Positions 42,886 to 53,229 of a stretch of DNA of 64,000 bases are shown here, piece after piece. The DNA is taken from positions 1,674,001-1,738,000 of the forward strand of contig NZ_JAUSUT010000001.1 of assembly GCF_030814215.1 (NCBI RefSeq). Reading direction: 5' to 3'. The position numbers and the translations under genes were made by a program. The first letter of the stretch is position 1. Every line of letters begins with the position of its first letter. This stretch comes from Amycolatopsis thermophila. GTDB taxonomy: Bacteria > Actinomycetota > Actinomycetes > Mycobacteriales > Pseudonocardiaceae. The notes under the pieces were generated by a model. That model did no database searches, was not told the DNA's origin, and worked only from the letters and a program-made list of their open reading frames with translations.

Positions 42886-43670
42886 GCCGGCACTCGGTCC
42901 TTGTCCCACAGCGCCCACGGACGCACGCCGCGCGTGTAGCCCTCGTCCAGGGCGAACCGCTCCTTGACGGTGTCCGTCGGCTTCCAGAACCCGCGGTAGG
43001 GGTAGGCCAGCAGGCGGCCGCGCTTGGCCAGTTCGGCGCACCCGTCGGCGACCAGGTCACCGTTTTCCGGGATGTGGTCGAAGACTTCCTGGCGCAGCAC
43101 GAAGTACCCGCCGTTCTCCCACAGCGGCATCTCGCTGACCGCGGTGATCGAGCCGACCAGGCCGCCCTCGTCCATTTCCACGCAGTGGAACGACGACTGC
43201 GGCGGCACGACCATCATCGACGCACCGGCGTCCGATCGCTCGAACCGCTCGATCATCGCCGGCAGCGGCGCATCGGTGAGCACATCGGCGTAGTTGGCGA
43301 GGAACATCCCGTCGCCGCCCAGGTGCTCGCGCACCCGGCGCAGCCGCTCCCCGATCGGCGACTCGATCCCGGTCTGCACGAACGAGATCGTCCAGTCCGC
43401 GATGTCGGTGGACAGCAGCTCCGCCCGCCCGCCGCGGAGCACGAAGTCGTTGGACGTGGTCTCCTCGTAGTTGAGGAAGAAGTCCTTGATGTGGTGGGCC
43501 CCGTAGCCGAGGCAGAGGATGAATTCGGTGTGCCCGAAGTGCGCGTAGTAGCGCATGACGTGCCAGATCAGGGGCCGGGGACCGACCATGGCCATGGGCT
43601 TGGGGACGTCGGAGGCGGTGCCGCCGCGCATCCGCATTCCGTACCCGCCGCAGAACAGGACGACCTTCAC
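42882..43670 (-). CDS. rfbF: glucose-1-phosphate cytidylyltransferase
   Basis: A 262-residue nucleotidyltransferase from GTG 43670, eight bases after GAGGTG. KVVLFCGGYGMRMRGGT...VPKPMAMVGPRPLIWHVMRYYAHFGHTEFILCLGYGAHHIKDFF matches RfbF/DdhA enzymes, which form CDP-glucose for 3,6-dideoxy- and branched-chain sugars. WENGGYFVLRQEVFDHI and GFWKPTDTVKER are further family marks. CDP-glucose 4,6-dehydratase (RfbG), which normally comes next, is not encoded in the window. The product therefore either uses a remote RfbG or follows a different route through the neighbouring epimerase. Confidence 0.93.
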   Translation of the reverse strand: MKVVLFCGGYGMRMRGGTASDVPKPMAMVGPRPLIWHVMRYYAHFGHTEFILCLGYGAHHIKDFFLNYEETTSNDFVLRGGRAELLSTDIADWTISFVQTGIESPIGERLRRVREHLGGDGMFLANYADVLTDAPLPAMIERFERSDAGASMMVVPPQSSFHCVEMDEGGLVGSITAVSEMPLWENGGYFVLRQEVFDHIPENGDLVADGCAELAKRGRLLAYPYRGFWKPTDTVKERFALDEGYTRGVRPWALWDKDRVPA

Positions 43671-44905
43671 GTTGGGTTCACCTCGACGATTTCCAGGTGG
43701 GGTATGGGAAAGACGAGCTTGCCGCCCCATTCCCCGACGTAGGACAGCTGCTGGGTCAGTTCGTCCCGCAGGTTCCAGGGCAGGACGAGGACGTAGTCCG
43801 GCCGGTCCGCCGCGATGCGATCCGGCGGCAGGACGGGGATCCGCGTGCCGGGTGTGAACCGGCCGTGCTTGTAGGGGTTGCGGTCGACCGTGTAAGCGAG
43901 CAGGTCCGGCCGGATTCCGCAGTGGTTGAGCAGGGTGTTGCCCTTGCCCGGCGCGCCGTAGCCGGCCACGGTCAGACCGTCGTCGGCCGCGTCGATGAGG
44001 AACCGCAACAGGTCCCGGCCCACCCGGGCGACCCGCGCGGCGAACTCGGTGTAGCCGGACAGCTCGTGCAGCCCGGCCGCCTTCTCGCGGGCCAGCACGT
44101 CGAGCATGCGCCGGCTCGGTTCACCGGCGGCCTCGGCGGGCCGGGCCCACAGGCGGATCGACCCACCGTGCGTCGGCAGCAGCTCGACGTCCACAAGCGA
44201 CAGTCCGCCGGAGGCGAGCGCCCGCTGCGCCGAAGCCACGGTGTAGTACTGGAAGTGCTCGTGGTAGATCGTGTCGTACTGGGTCTTCTCGATGAGCGTG
44301 AGCAGGTGCTGCACCTCGATCGACACCCACCCGTCGTCGGCGGCGAGCGCGCGCAGGCCCTTGGTGAACCCGATGACGTCCGGGATGTGCGCGTAGACGT
44401 TGTTGGCGACCACCAGGTTCGCCGGCCCGTACTGCTCGCGCACGGACGCGCCGGTCTCGGGTCCGAGGAACGCGGTCAGGGTCGGCACCCCGGCCTCCCG
44501 GGCCGCTTGACCCACGTTCACCGAAGGTTCCACGCCCAGGCAGCGGATGCCCTGTGCCACAACGTGTTTGAGCAGATAACCGTCGTTGCTGGCGACCTCG
44601 ACGACGAACGAGCCGCGATCCAGGCCCAGCCGTTCCACCGCGCCGGCGACGAACCTGCCGGCGTGGTCCACCCAGGACTGCGAATACGACGAAAAATACG
44701 CGTATTCGGTGAACGTGTCCTCGGGCGTGATCAACGGCGGAATCTGCGCGAGCCAGCAATCCGTGCACACCCGCAGGTGCAACGGAAAGGTATTTTCCGA
44801 CTCGTCCACTTGTTCCGCGGTCAGGAACGCCTCGCACGGTGGCGTCGCACCGAGATCGACGACACTGGCCAGGTGCGTGGAACCGCAGAGTCGGCACGTT
44901 GTCAT
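43667..44905 (-). CDS. SAM-dependent sugar C-methyltransferase (TylCIII/EvaC-like)
   Basis: A 412-residue protein, ATG 44905. Residues 1-65 are a zinc-binding domain (MTTCRLCGSTHLASVVDLG, and LRVCTDCWLAQIP), the middle is a class I methyltransferase (FVVEVASNDGYLLKHV, residues ~105-125), and the C-terminal domain contains GYGAPGKGNTLLNHCGI. This three-part layout is that of C-3 methyltransferases such as TylC3/EvaC, which act on nucleotide-4-keto sugars to make branched sugars. It is first in the minus operon, so the repeat unit may hold a C-methyl branched sugar. A short C5/G5 stem (44907-44922) covers its ribosome site AGGGGGC. Confidence 0.91.
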   Translation of the reverse strand: MTTCRLCGSTHLASVVDLGATPPCEAFLTAEQVDESENTFPLHLRVCTDCWLAQIPPLITPEDTFTEYAYFSSYSQSWVDHAGRFVAGAVERLGLDRGSFVVEVASNDGYLLKHVVAQGIRCLGVEPSVNVGQAAREAGVPTLTAFLGPETGASVREQYGPANLVVANNVYAHIPDVIGFTKGLRALAADDGWVSIEVQHLLTLIEKTQYDTIYHEHFQYYTVASAQRALASGGLSLVDVELLPTHGGSIRLWARPAEAAGEPSRRMLDVLAREKAAGLHELSGYTEFAARVARVGRDLLRFLIDAADDGLTVAGYGAPGKGNTLLNHCGIRPDLLAYTVDRNPYKHGRFTPGTRIPVLPPDRIAADRPDYVLVLPWNLRDELTQQLSYVGEWGGKLVFPIPHLEIVEVNPT

Positions 44906-44906
44906 G

Positions 44907-44922
44907 CCCCCTGATTCGGGGG
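44907..44922. promoter_or_regulatory. small dyad at the ribosome site of the C-methyltransferase gene
   Basis: CCCCC-TGATTC-GGGGG lies directly before the ATG and includes the ribosome-binding G run of the minus strand. As RNA, the stem could occlude the ribosome site. The pairing is clear; any regulation is a guess. Confidence 0.35.
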
Positions 44923-44989
44923 ACGCGAAGGACCTGTTACAAATACCGGCTCCGCGATCGCGCACCGAGCCCGAAATGAGACACAGGAA

Positions 44990-45820
44990 CTACTTGCGGA
45001 TCTCCAGCGTGCAGCACTTCGGTCCACCGCCCGCCTTGCGCAGTTCCGAGATGTCGACGAGCACCGGTTCGTACCCGCGCACCACGAGCCGCTCGGCCAG
45101 GGCGGTCGCCTCCACCGGGAGCACGACGTTGCGCCCGTCGGACACGCCGTTGAGGCCGAAGCAGGCCGCGTCGGCCCCGGTCGCGAGCACGGCGTCCGGG
45201 AACAGGCGCGCCAGGACGCGCCGCGATCCGGCGGAGAACGCCTCGGGGTAGTACGCGACCTGCGCCGGAGTGGTGTCGGTCGCCTCGCTGAGCACGAACA
45301 ACGCCGTGTCGAGGTGGTAGTAACGCGGGTCGGTCAGCCGCAGCGACAGCACCGGCACGCCGAGCACCTCCTGCGCCTCCGCGTGCGCGGCCGGGTCGGT
45401 GCGGAAGCCCGTGCCCGCGAGGAGCATCCGGCCGGTCCAGGCGAAGTCGCCCTCGGCCTCGTTCACGAACTCCGGCATGACGACGTCCCGGTAGCCGTGC
45501 TCGACGAACCAGCGCCGGAAGTGCTCGGCCTCGGCGGCGCGCTGCGGGGCGCGGAAGCGGGCGCCCAGGACCCGGCCGTCGACGACCGTGCCCGAGTTCG
45601 CCGCGAACACCATGTCCGGCAGCCCGCGCTGCGGCTCGATCTCCTCGACCGTGTGCCCGAGACGGCGGTAGGTGTCGCGCAGCTCGCACCACTGCGCCAT
45701 CGCGCGCTCGGCGCTGACCGGCTGCGCGGGGTCCATCCACGGGTTGATCGCGTAGTCGACGGCGAAGTACCGGGGCGGGCACATGAGGTATCGGCGGGTG
45801 GTCGGTACCCGGGTCGTCAT
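44990..45820 (-). CDS. dimethylargininase-like amidinohydrolase
   Basis: A 276-residue guanidino-modifying enzyme of the DDAH/arginine deiminase superfamily, which splits N-methylated arginine to citrulline plus methylamine, or related substrates. Family marks: YLMCPPRYFAVDYAINPWMD, GLPDMVFAANSGTVVDG, EGDFAWTGRMLLAGTGFRTD, the catalytic His in YYHLDTALFVL and the nucleophilic Cys near the end (GGPKCCTLEIR, Cys269 or 270). It is divergent from an Lrp regulator gene with only 67 bp between them, an arrangement common for amino-acid catabolic genes, so Lrp control is expected. Confidence 0.91.
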   Translation of the reverse strand: MTTRVPTTRRYLMCPPRYFAVDYAINPWMDPAQPVSAERAMAQWCELRDTYRRLGHTVEEIEPQRGLPDMVFAANSGTVVDGRVLGARFRAPQRAAEAEHFRRWFVEHGYRDVVMPEFVNEAEGDFAWTGRMLLAGTGFRTDPAAHAEAQEVLGVPVLSLRLTDPRYYHLDTALFVLSEATDTTPAQVAYYPEAFSAGSRRVLARLFPDAVLATGADAACFGLNGVSDGRNVVLPVEATALAERLVVRGYEPVLVDISELRKAGGGPKCCTLEIRK

Positions 45821-45845
45821 GACTTCACGGTATGGCTCGATTCAG

Positions 45846-45871
45846 GAGCAATCAATCGCTGTTTCTTGCTC
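45846..45871. promoter_or_regulatory. candidate Lrp operator between DDAH and lrp genes
   Basis: GAGCAA, 14 nt (AT-rich for this genome), then TTGCTC is an inverted repeat in the 67-bp divergent interval. Its spacing and AT content fit Lrp/AsnC sites. The assignment is inferred from location. Confidence 0.5.
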
Positions 45872-45887
45872 ATCGACCTGCTAAACA

Positions 45888-46340
45888 TTGCGTGTGAACA
45901 CGCTCGACCAGCAGATCGTTTCGTGCCTCGTCACGAACGCGCGTGCCAGCTACGCCGAGATCGGGAAGGTCGTCGGACTGTCCGCACCCGCGGTCAAACG
46001 GCGGGTCGACCGGCTGCTGGAGACCGGGGTGCTGCGCGGCTTCACCGCGGTCGTCGACCCGGAGGCCCTCGGCTGGGGCACCGAGGCGTTCGTCGAGGTG
46101 CACTGCCGCGGCAACATCTCGCCGGCCCGCATCCGGGCCCGGCTGGAACCGCTGCCCGAGGTGGTCGCCGCCTACACGGTCACCGGCGCCGCGGACGCGA
46201 TCGTGCACCTGCGCGCCGCCGACATCCACCAGCTGGAGACGGCACTGGAGCGCCTGCGCGGGCTCGAGATCATCGACCGGACCGTGTCGACGGTGGTGCT
46301 GTCCCGGCTCCTTGAGCGCCCGCCGAACCCCGCGACATGA
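45888..46340 (+). CDS. Lrp/AsnC-family transcriptional regulator
   Basis: A 150-residue regulator (148 if GTG 45894 is used instead of TTG 45888). The N-terminal winged helix reads LDQQIVSCLVTNARASYAEIGKVVGLSAPAVKRRVDRLLETGVLRGF (residues ~6-52). The C-terminal RAM domain (VEVHCRGN..., VVAAYTVTGAADAIVHLRA) binds effector amino acids and oligomerises. It faces the dimethylargininase gene and its stop overlaps the enoyl-CoA hydratase start, so it may be co-transcribed with that gene while controlling the divergent one. The effector is probably arginine-derived, which is only inferred. Confidence 0.93.
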   Translation: MRVNTLDQQIVSCLVTNARASYAEIGKVVGLSAPAVKRRVDRLLETGVLRGFTAVVDPEALGWGTEAFVEVHCRGNISPARIRARLEPLPEVVAAYTVTGAADAIVHLRAADIHQLETALERLRGLEIIDRTVSTVVLSRLLERPPNPAT

Positions 46341-47113
46341 TGACGGTCATGACCGAACGCATCGTGTCCGAGCGACGGGGCAAGGTCGCCGTCGTCACCG
46401 TCGACGCCCCGCACCGGCGGAACTCGCTGACCCTGGCGCTGTCCACCGAGCTCGGGCAGGCCGTCGTCGAGGCCGAACAGGACGAGAACGTGCACGCCCT
46501 GGTCGTCACCGGTACCCCGCCGGCGTTCTGCGCGGGTGCCGACCTGACGACGCTGGGCAGCGCCCAGGAGGAGGGCCTGCGGGCGGTCTACGAAGGTTTT
46601 CTCAGCGTGGCCCGGTGCTCGCTGCCGACGATCGCGGCGGTCGGCGGGGCCGCGGTCGGCGCCGGGATGAACCTGGCGCTCGCCGCGGACGTCCGCCTCG
46701 CCGGGCCGCGGGCGAAGTTCATCCCCCGGTTCCTCGAGCTGGGTCTGCACCCCGGCGGCGGGTTCACGTGGATGCTCCAGCGCGCGGTGGGTATCCAGCG
46801 GGCACGGGCGATGACGTTGTTCGGCCAGTCCCTCGACGCGGCGGCGGCCGAGGCGGCCGGGCTGACGTTGCGCACCGTGGACGGAGACCACGACGCGTTG
46901 CTGGAGGCGGCACTGGAACTGGCGGAACCGGCGGCGCGGGCGCCCCGCGAGGTCGTCCTCGCCACGAAGTTCTCGATGCGGCAAACCTCGACCATGGCCG
47001 AGCATTCCCGCGCAGTGGACACCGAGATCGAACCCCAGGTGAAGTCCCTGAATTCGCCTGACTTCGCCGAACGTCTCGCTTCCATGCAGGCCGCGATCAC
47101 CGCGCGGAAGTAG
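46337..47113 (+). CDS. enoyl-CoA hydratase/isomerase family protein
   Basis: A 258-residue crotonase. AFCAGADLTTLGS (residues ~63-75) and AAVGGAAVGAGMNLALAADVRLAGPRAKFIPRFLELGLHPGGG are the two oxyanion-hole regions of the fold. The catalytic acid region has PRFLELGLHPGGG, where one of the two hydratase glutamates is present, so hydratase versus isomerase activity is open. ATG 46337 overlaps the lrp stop (ATGA); ATG 46349 is another possible start. It would act on a CoA thioester in the cytoplasm. No other beta-oxidation gene is nearby. Confidence 0.92.
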   Translation: MMTVMTERIVSERRGKVAVVTVDAPHRRNSLTLALSTELGQAVVEAEQDENVHALVVTGTPPAFCAGADLTTLGSAQEEGLRAVYEGFLSVARCSLPTIAAVGGAAVGAGMNLALAADVRLAGPRAKFIPRFLELGLHPGGGFTWMLQRAVGIQRARAMTLFGQSLDAAAAEAAGLTLRTVDGDHDALLEAALELAEPAARAPREVVLATKFSMRQTSTMAEHSRAVDTEIEPQVKSLNSPDFAERLASMQAAITARK

Positions 47114-47114
47114 A

Positions 47115-47137
47115 TGTTACCGTAAGTTACAGGTAAG
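47115..47137. promoter_or_regulatory. paired TTAC/GTAA dyads upstream of korA
   Basis: TTAC-C-GTAA and TTAC-AG-GTAA lie in direct succession (47117-47136) just after the crotonase stop and 125 bp before korA. Two adjacent short palindromes of the same half-site suggest an operator for a dimeric repressor, possibly TetR type. Not matched to a known regulator. Confidence 0.5.
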
Positions 47138-47261
47138 CAGGGTCACACCGGCGATCGCCGCCGCAAAACGAGAAGTAAGGTGGAGGTATCGGCGGAAGTG
47201 TGCCCACCGGCCACGTGTCGACGAGGACGCAGCCTGTCGGGAGAGAGGGATTCCCTGACCC

Positions 47262-49159
<1,898 letters not shown>

Positions 49160-49163
<4 letters not shown>

Positions 49164-50224
49164 CCGCCACGGATCTCGGTCTCCCCCGGCTCGGTGGCCT
49201 GGATTTGGTTCCGGCCACCGACGAGGCCCAGAAGGCGAAGGACTTCAAGTCCGACCAGGAAGTGCGCTGGTGCCCGGGCTGCGGCGACTACGTCGTGCTC
49301 AACACCGTGCAGTCGTTCCTGCCCACGCTGGGGCTCAAGCGCGAGAACATCGTGTTCGTCTCCGGCATCGGCTGCTCGTCGCGCTTCCCGTACTACCTCA
49401 ACACCTACGGGATGCACTCCATCCACGGCCGCGCCCCGGCGATCGCGACCGGCCTGGCCACCACGCGGCCCGACCTGTCGGTGTGGGTGGTCACCGGTGA
49501 CGGCGACGCGCTGTCCATCGGCGGCAACCACCTGATCCACGCCCTGCGGCGCAACGTGAACATCAAGATCCTGCTGTTCAACAACCGGATCTACGGCCTG
49601 ACCAAGGGCCAGTACTCGCCGACGTCCGGCCAGGGCATGGTCACCAAGTCGACCCCGATGGGTTCGGTGGACACCCCGTTCAACCCGGTCTCGCTCGCGC
49701 TGGGCGCGGAGGCCACCTTCGTCGGGCGCGCGCTGGACAGCGACCGCAAGGGCCTGACCGAGGTGCTGACCGCGGCGGCCCAGCACCGCGGTTCGGCGCT
49801 GGTCGAGATCTACCAGAACTGCCCGATCTTCAACGACGGCGCGTTCGACGTGCTCAAGGACGCCGACGAGGCCGCGCAGCGGATCATCCCGCTGCGCGCG
49901 GGCGAACCGATCCGCTTCGGACCGGAAGCCGAGTACGGCGTCACGCCGACCCGCTGGGGCGGCTTCGAGGTCGGCAAGGTCGCGGAGATCGGGGAGGAGA
50001 ACCTGGTCGTCCACGACCCCACCATCACCGACACCGCGTACGCCTTCGGGCTGTCCCGGCTCGGCGACCAGAACCTCAACCACACCCCGACCGGCATCTT
50101 CCGCCAGGTGTACCGCCCCACCTACGACGACCAGGCCCGTGCCCAGGTCGAACAGGCCCGCTCCGCCAAGCCGGCGGACCTGCAGGCCCTGCTCACCGGC
50201 AAGGACACCTGGACCGTCGACTGA
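49160..50224 (+). CDS. korB: 2-oxoglutarate:ferredoxin oxidoreductase, beta subunit
   Basis: A 354-residue thiamine-diphosphate and iron-sulfur subunit. WCPGCGDYVVLNTV and GIGCSSRFPYYLNTYGMHSIHGRAPAIATGLA hold cysteines of the [4Fe-4S] cluster. VVTGDGDALSIGGNHLIHALRRNVNIKILLFNNRIYGLTKGQ is the TPP-binding GDG...N motif, and NCPIFND gives a further Cys. Length and order (korA then korB, 4-nt overlap) are as in Mycobacterium and other actinomycetes. A strong terminator follows 17 bp after the stop. Confidence 0.96.
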
Positions 50225-50232
50225 GTTCGTCC

Positions 50233-50277
50233 GACGAAAAGGGGCCCCGCACCTGTGGTGCGGGGCCCTCTTCGTCG
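50233..50277. terminator. strong bidirectional terminator after korB
   Basis: GGGCCCCGCACC-TGT-GGTGCGGGGCCC (50242-50268) is a perfect 12-bp stem. It is extended by near-complementary flanks, GACGAAAAG on the left and CTCTTCGTC on the right, so the T- and A-rich outer arms serve transcripts from both sides. It separates korAB from the convergent gene whose stop is at 50283. Confidence 0.92.
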
Positions 50278-50282
50278 TGTCC

Positions 50283-51533
50283 CTACAACGGGCGGAAGCC
50301 GACCCGCTCGGCGTCCTCCGCCGAGCGGAACCACACCTCGGCGACCATCCGCCCGTACTGGGGCGAGTCGGCGGTGCAGTAGCGCAACGCGGTCACACTC
50401 GCCTTCACCACGAACTCCGCGGACGGCGCGCCGCCCCCGGGCCGGGGCATGGCCGAACCCGGGCCGAACGGACCCGGCGGCACGGAGGCGTCCCCGTGGC
50501 TGCGCGCGGGCGGCGGCGCCGGGGCGTTGGCCGCCCTCGGGCCGGGCTCGAACAGCGAGCCGCTGCGCCCACCCTCCTCGGACTGGGTCGGTTCGCGGCG
50601 CTCGACGGTCCGCATGGACGGCTGCACCGGCCGCGGCGGGTCGAACGCGTGCGCCGAGCGTCGCGGCTGCCGCCTCGGCAGGACCTGCGTGGTCTCCGTG
50701 GCCGCCTCGTCGTCGGCGTGCGGCTGCTGCTCGTCGGCGCCGAACGCGTACGCCGGCGGCTCCTCCTCGGGCGCGGCGAACGGCGTGAAGGCCGACTCGG
50801 GCGACCGCGCCGGCTCGGGCGCGTGATCCGGGTCGAACAGCGACCCGCGCTCCGGCTCGGGCGCGTCGTCCCGGCTGAACAGCGACCCCCGCCCGGCGGT
50901 CCGCTCGCCCTCGGCCCCGGCGGCCGACGCGTCCGGCCCCGGCTCGAACAGCGAACCCCGCTCCTCAGCCGGCTCACGCTCGAACAGCGACCTGGCCTCG
51001 CCCGCCTGGTCGCGTTCGAACAGCGACCCGGCCTCGCCCGCCTGGTCGCGTTCGAACAGCGACCCGGCCTCACCCGTCCGCTCCCGCCCGAACGCGTTGA
51101 ACACGGTGGTCGCCTCGGCCGTCGCCGCTCCGTGCGCCTCCGGCTCCGGGGCACCCGTCCCGCGGTACTCCGGCTCGTCCTCGGGCTCGGGTTCCGTGTC
51201 GAACAGCGAGTCGTCGTCGATCTCCGACCCCGGCTGGTACGACCGCCCGGCGAGGCTGTCCCGCTCCAGCCACGACGGTGGCGCGTGGTGCTCCTCGGCG
51301 GGCGAAGGCTCGGCGGACGTGTCCTTCCGGGCGACCGGCGCGGACACCGGCTCCGGGTCGCGTTCGAAGGTGCGCGTCGGCTGTGCGGCAGGCGCGCTCT
51401 GCGCGGCGAGGAGTCTGCGCTCCAGGTGCCTGCTTCTCGCCTGGGCCGGTCGTGCCAGGAACAACCAGGTCAGCAGCACCCCGACCACGAATGCCGCCGC
51501 GCTCCACAGCCAGACCTGTCCGAAGAGGGACAT
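50283..51533 (-). CDS. SLF-repeat membrane protein with sunset-like C-terminal domain
   Basis: A 416-residue protein from ATG 51533. One N-terminal transmembrane segment (SLFGQVWLWSAAAFVVGVLLTWLFLARPAQARSRHLERRL) anchors it, probably with the rest in the cytoplasm. Residues ~100-345 are acidic, Pro/Glu-rich and disordered, with the motif (G)SLF(E/D/S) eight times (e.g. AGSLFERD twice, RSLFERE, RGSLFDPD, SGSLFEPG). The last 45 residues (VVKASVTALRYCTADSPQYGRMVAEVWFRSAEDAERVGF) resemble the sunset domain known from mycobacterial ArfC-type channel accessory proteins. The repeated SLF units may be short linear docking motifs for an unknown partner. Function unknown. Confidence 0.82.
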   Translation of the reverse strand: MSLFGQVWLWSAAAFVVGVLLTWLFLARPAQARSRHLERRLLAAQSAPAAQPTRTFERDPEPVSAPVARKDTSAEPSPAEEHHAPPSWLERDSLAGRSYQPGSEIDDDSLFDTEPEPEDEPEYRGTGAPEPEAHGAATAEATTVFNAFGRERTGEAGSLFERDQAGEAGSLFERDQAGEARSLFEREPAEERGSLFEPGPDASAAGAEGERTAGRGSLFSRDDAPEPERGSLFDPDHAPEPARSPESAFTPFAAPEEEPPAYAFGADEQQPHADDEAATETTQVLPRRQPRRSAHAFDPPRPVQPSMRTVERREPTQSEEGGRSGSLFEPGPRAANAPAPPPARSHGDASVPPGPFGPGSAMPRPGGGAPSAEFVVKASVTALRYCTADSPQYGRMVAEVWFRSAEDAERVGFRPL

Positions 51534-51673
51534 CGGTGCCGCCCTTCCTTTCCTACCGCGCGGTTACCACTGTGAGTGACGCCGCGTCGGCGCAAGCATG
51601 ACGTGGCCGGCCCCTCGCCCACCGCCACCACCCTCAACCGAGGCGCTGCGCGCCGCTGCCCTGTTCAAGATCT

Positions 51674-52699
51674 TCACCGCGTTCGCGCGACGAGGTAGTC
51701 CGCGACGGATTCGCAGGCTTCCCGCGCGGGCCCGGCCGGCAGGGGGGCAAGCTCTGCCCTCGCGCGCTGAGCGTAGTCCGACAGGGTGACCATGGCGCGA
51801 TCCAGCCCGGTCGAGGCCCGCAGCAGGGTCAGGGCCTCCTCAACCAGGTCGTCCTCGGTGATCGGGCCGGCCAGCAGCTCGACCAGACGGGGGTCGGTGC
51901 CCGGGTCGGCCAGCGCGTACAGCATCGGCAGGGTGCGCACGCCCTCGCGCAGATCGGTGCCCGGTGTCTTGCCCGATTCGTGGGACGGGGACGCGATGTC
52001 GATGATGTCGTCGGAGATCTGGAACGCGGTGCCGATGATGTCGCCGAACCGCTGCATCGCCTGGACCGCGTCCGGTTTCGCACCGGAGACCATGGCGCCG
52101 AACCGGCCGGACGTCGCGATCAGCGAGCCGGTCTTCTGCGCGATGACGCTGAGGTAGTGGTCCACCGGGTCCTCGCCCTCGCCGGGGCCGACGGTCTCCC
52201 GCATCTGGCCGGTGACCAGCTCGCTGAACGTCTCGGCGAGGATGCGGGCGGCGTCCGTGCCGAGGTCGGACACCAGGCGCGACGCGTGCGCGAACAGGAA
52301 GTCGCCGGTGAGGATCGCGATGCTGTTGGTCCAGCGGGCGTTGACGCTGGGCGCGCCGCGCCGCATGGTCGCCTCGTCCATGACGTCGTCGTGGTACAGC
52401 GTGGCCAGGTGCACCAGCTCGACGGCGGCCGCGGCGATCACGACGTCGTCGTGGTTGCCCTCGCCGAACTCGCCGGCCAGCAGGGTCAGCATCGGACGGA
52501 AGCGTTTGCCACCTGCCTCGACCAGGTGCGACGCCGCGTCGTGGACGGCCTTGACCTCGCTGCGCGCGGTGTCCCGCAGCAGCTTCTCCACGTCGTCCAG
52601 GCCGGCGGCCATCGTGCGCAGCAGCTGCTCGTCGGCGATCCGCAGGCCCACGCTCCCGCGCAGCTCCTCGATCGTGCTACCCCGGTGCCGCACTGACAC
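51674..52699 (-). CDS. polyprenyl (heptaprenyl-type) diphosphate synthase
   Basis: A 341-residue trans-prenyltransferase starting at GTG 52699. The first Asp-rich motif is LYHDDVMDEATMRRG (DDVMD at 104-108) and the second is ISDDIIDIAS (~235-240). GGKRFRPML and the GQM region (LVTGQMRETVG) are also typical. The bulky residues before the first motif (VELVHLATLYHDD) are of the long-chain type, consistent with the side chain of menaquinone. The gene lies about 1.4 kb from the nuo operon, whose complex I uses that quinone, so it is likely needed for the same chain; the exact chain length is not readable. Confidence 0.93.
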   Translation of the reverse strand: MSVRHRGSTIEELRGSVGLRIADEQLLRTMAAGLDDVEKLLRDTARSEVKAVHDAASHLVEAGGKRFRPMLTLLAGEFGEGNHDDVVIAAAAVELVHLATLYHDDVMDEATMRRGAPSVNARWTNSIAILTGDFLFAHASRLVSDLGTDAARILAETFSELVTGQMRETVGPGEGEDPVDHYLSVIAQKTGSLIATSGRFGAMVSGAKPDAVQAMQRFGDIIGTAFQISDDIIDIASPSHESGKTPGTDLREGVRTLPMLYALADPGTDPRLVELLAGPITEDDLVEEALTLLRASTGLDRAMVTLSDYAQRARAELAPLPAGPAREACESVADYLVARTR

Positions 52700-52984
52700 G
52701 TTGTCCGCCCTCTCCGCACTTCACTGACCGGTCTTCACCAGCGTAATGGCTGCACCCGGGGCGTTCGTGCGCCCGGTTGGCAACCGCGCTGGTGATGCAC
52801 GTGACAGCGCCCACCCACATCATCGGGTGAGACAGCCCGCAGGCGGCTCTGACCAGCACTAACGTTCGCGAAGTGACCAGCCGGGAGGCCCCGGACACCG
52901 TCGTCGCGGCGATCATGCTCAAGACGCTGCTGGCCGCGCTCGTGTCCACCACGGCTGCCGACGATCGTGGCCGGCCTCGGCGGT

Positions 52985-53103
52985 GCCGCCCACCTAGGAA
53001 CGCCCGTTTGCGCCCGATGACGTCGCCGAACTGGCCGATCAGCGCCATCATGATCGTCTCGGCGAGCAGGTACGACGTGACCACCCGCGACAGACCGCGC
53101 CAT
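52985..53103 (-). pseudogene. MFS transporter remnant, N-terminal fragment
   Basis: The minus-strand translation contains VTSYLLAETIMMALIGQFGDVIGRKRAFLGG, which matches the TM2/loop 2-3 signature of drug-efflux MFS proteins (TxYLLAxT...G+LGDxxGRK+xF). The rest of a transporter is not found in frame; flanking sequence is not membrane-like. Thus only a fragment remains. Confidence 0.55.
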
Positions 53104-53229
53104 AGTCCGTCCGCGGAGGAAGGTCCGGCGACGAACGGCACCACGCTGGCCAGGCGGCGGTCGAGCCGCGCATCGACTACCTGGGCCGCTCCAGTGGGCC
53201 TCGCCCGCCCGCTGAACAGGCGCATCGGC

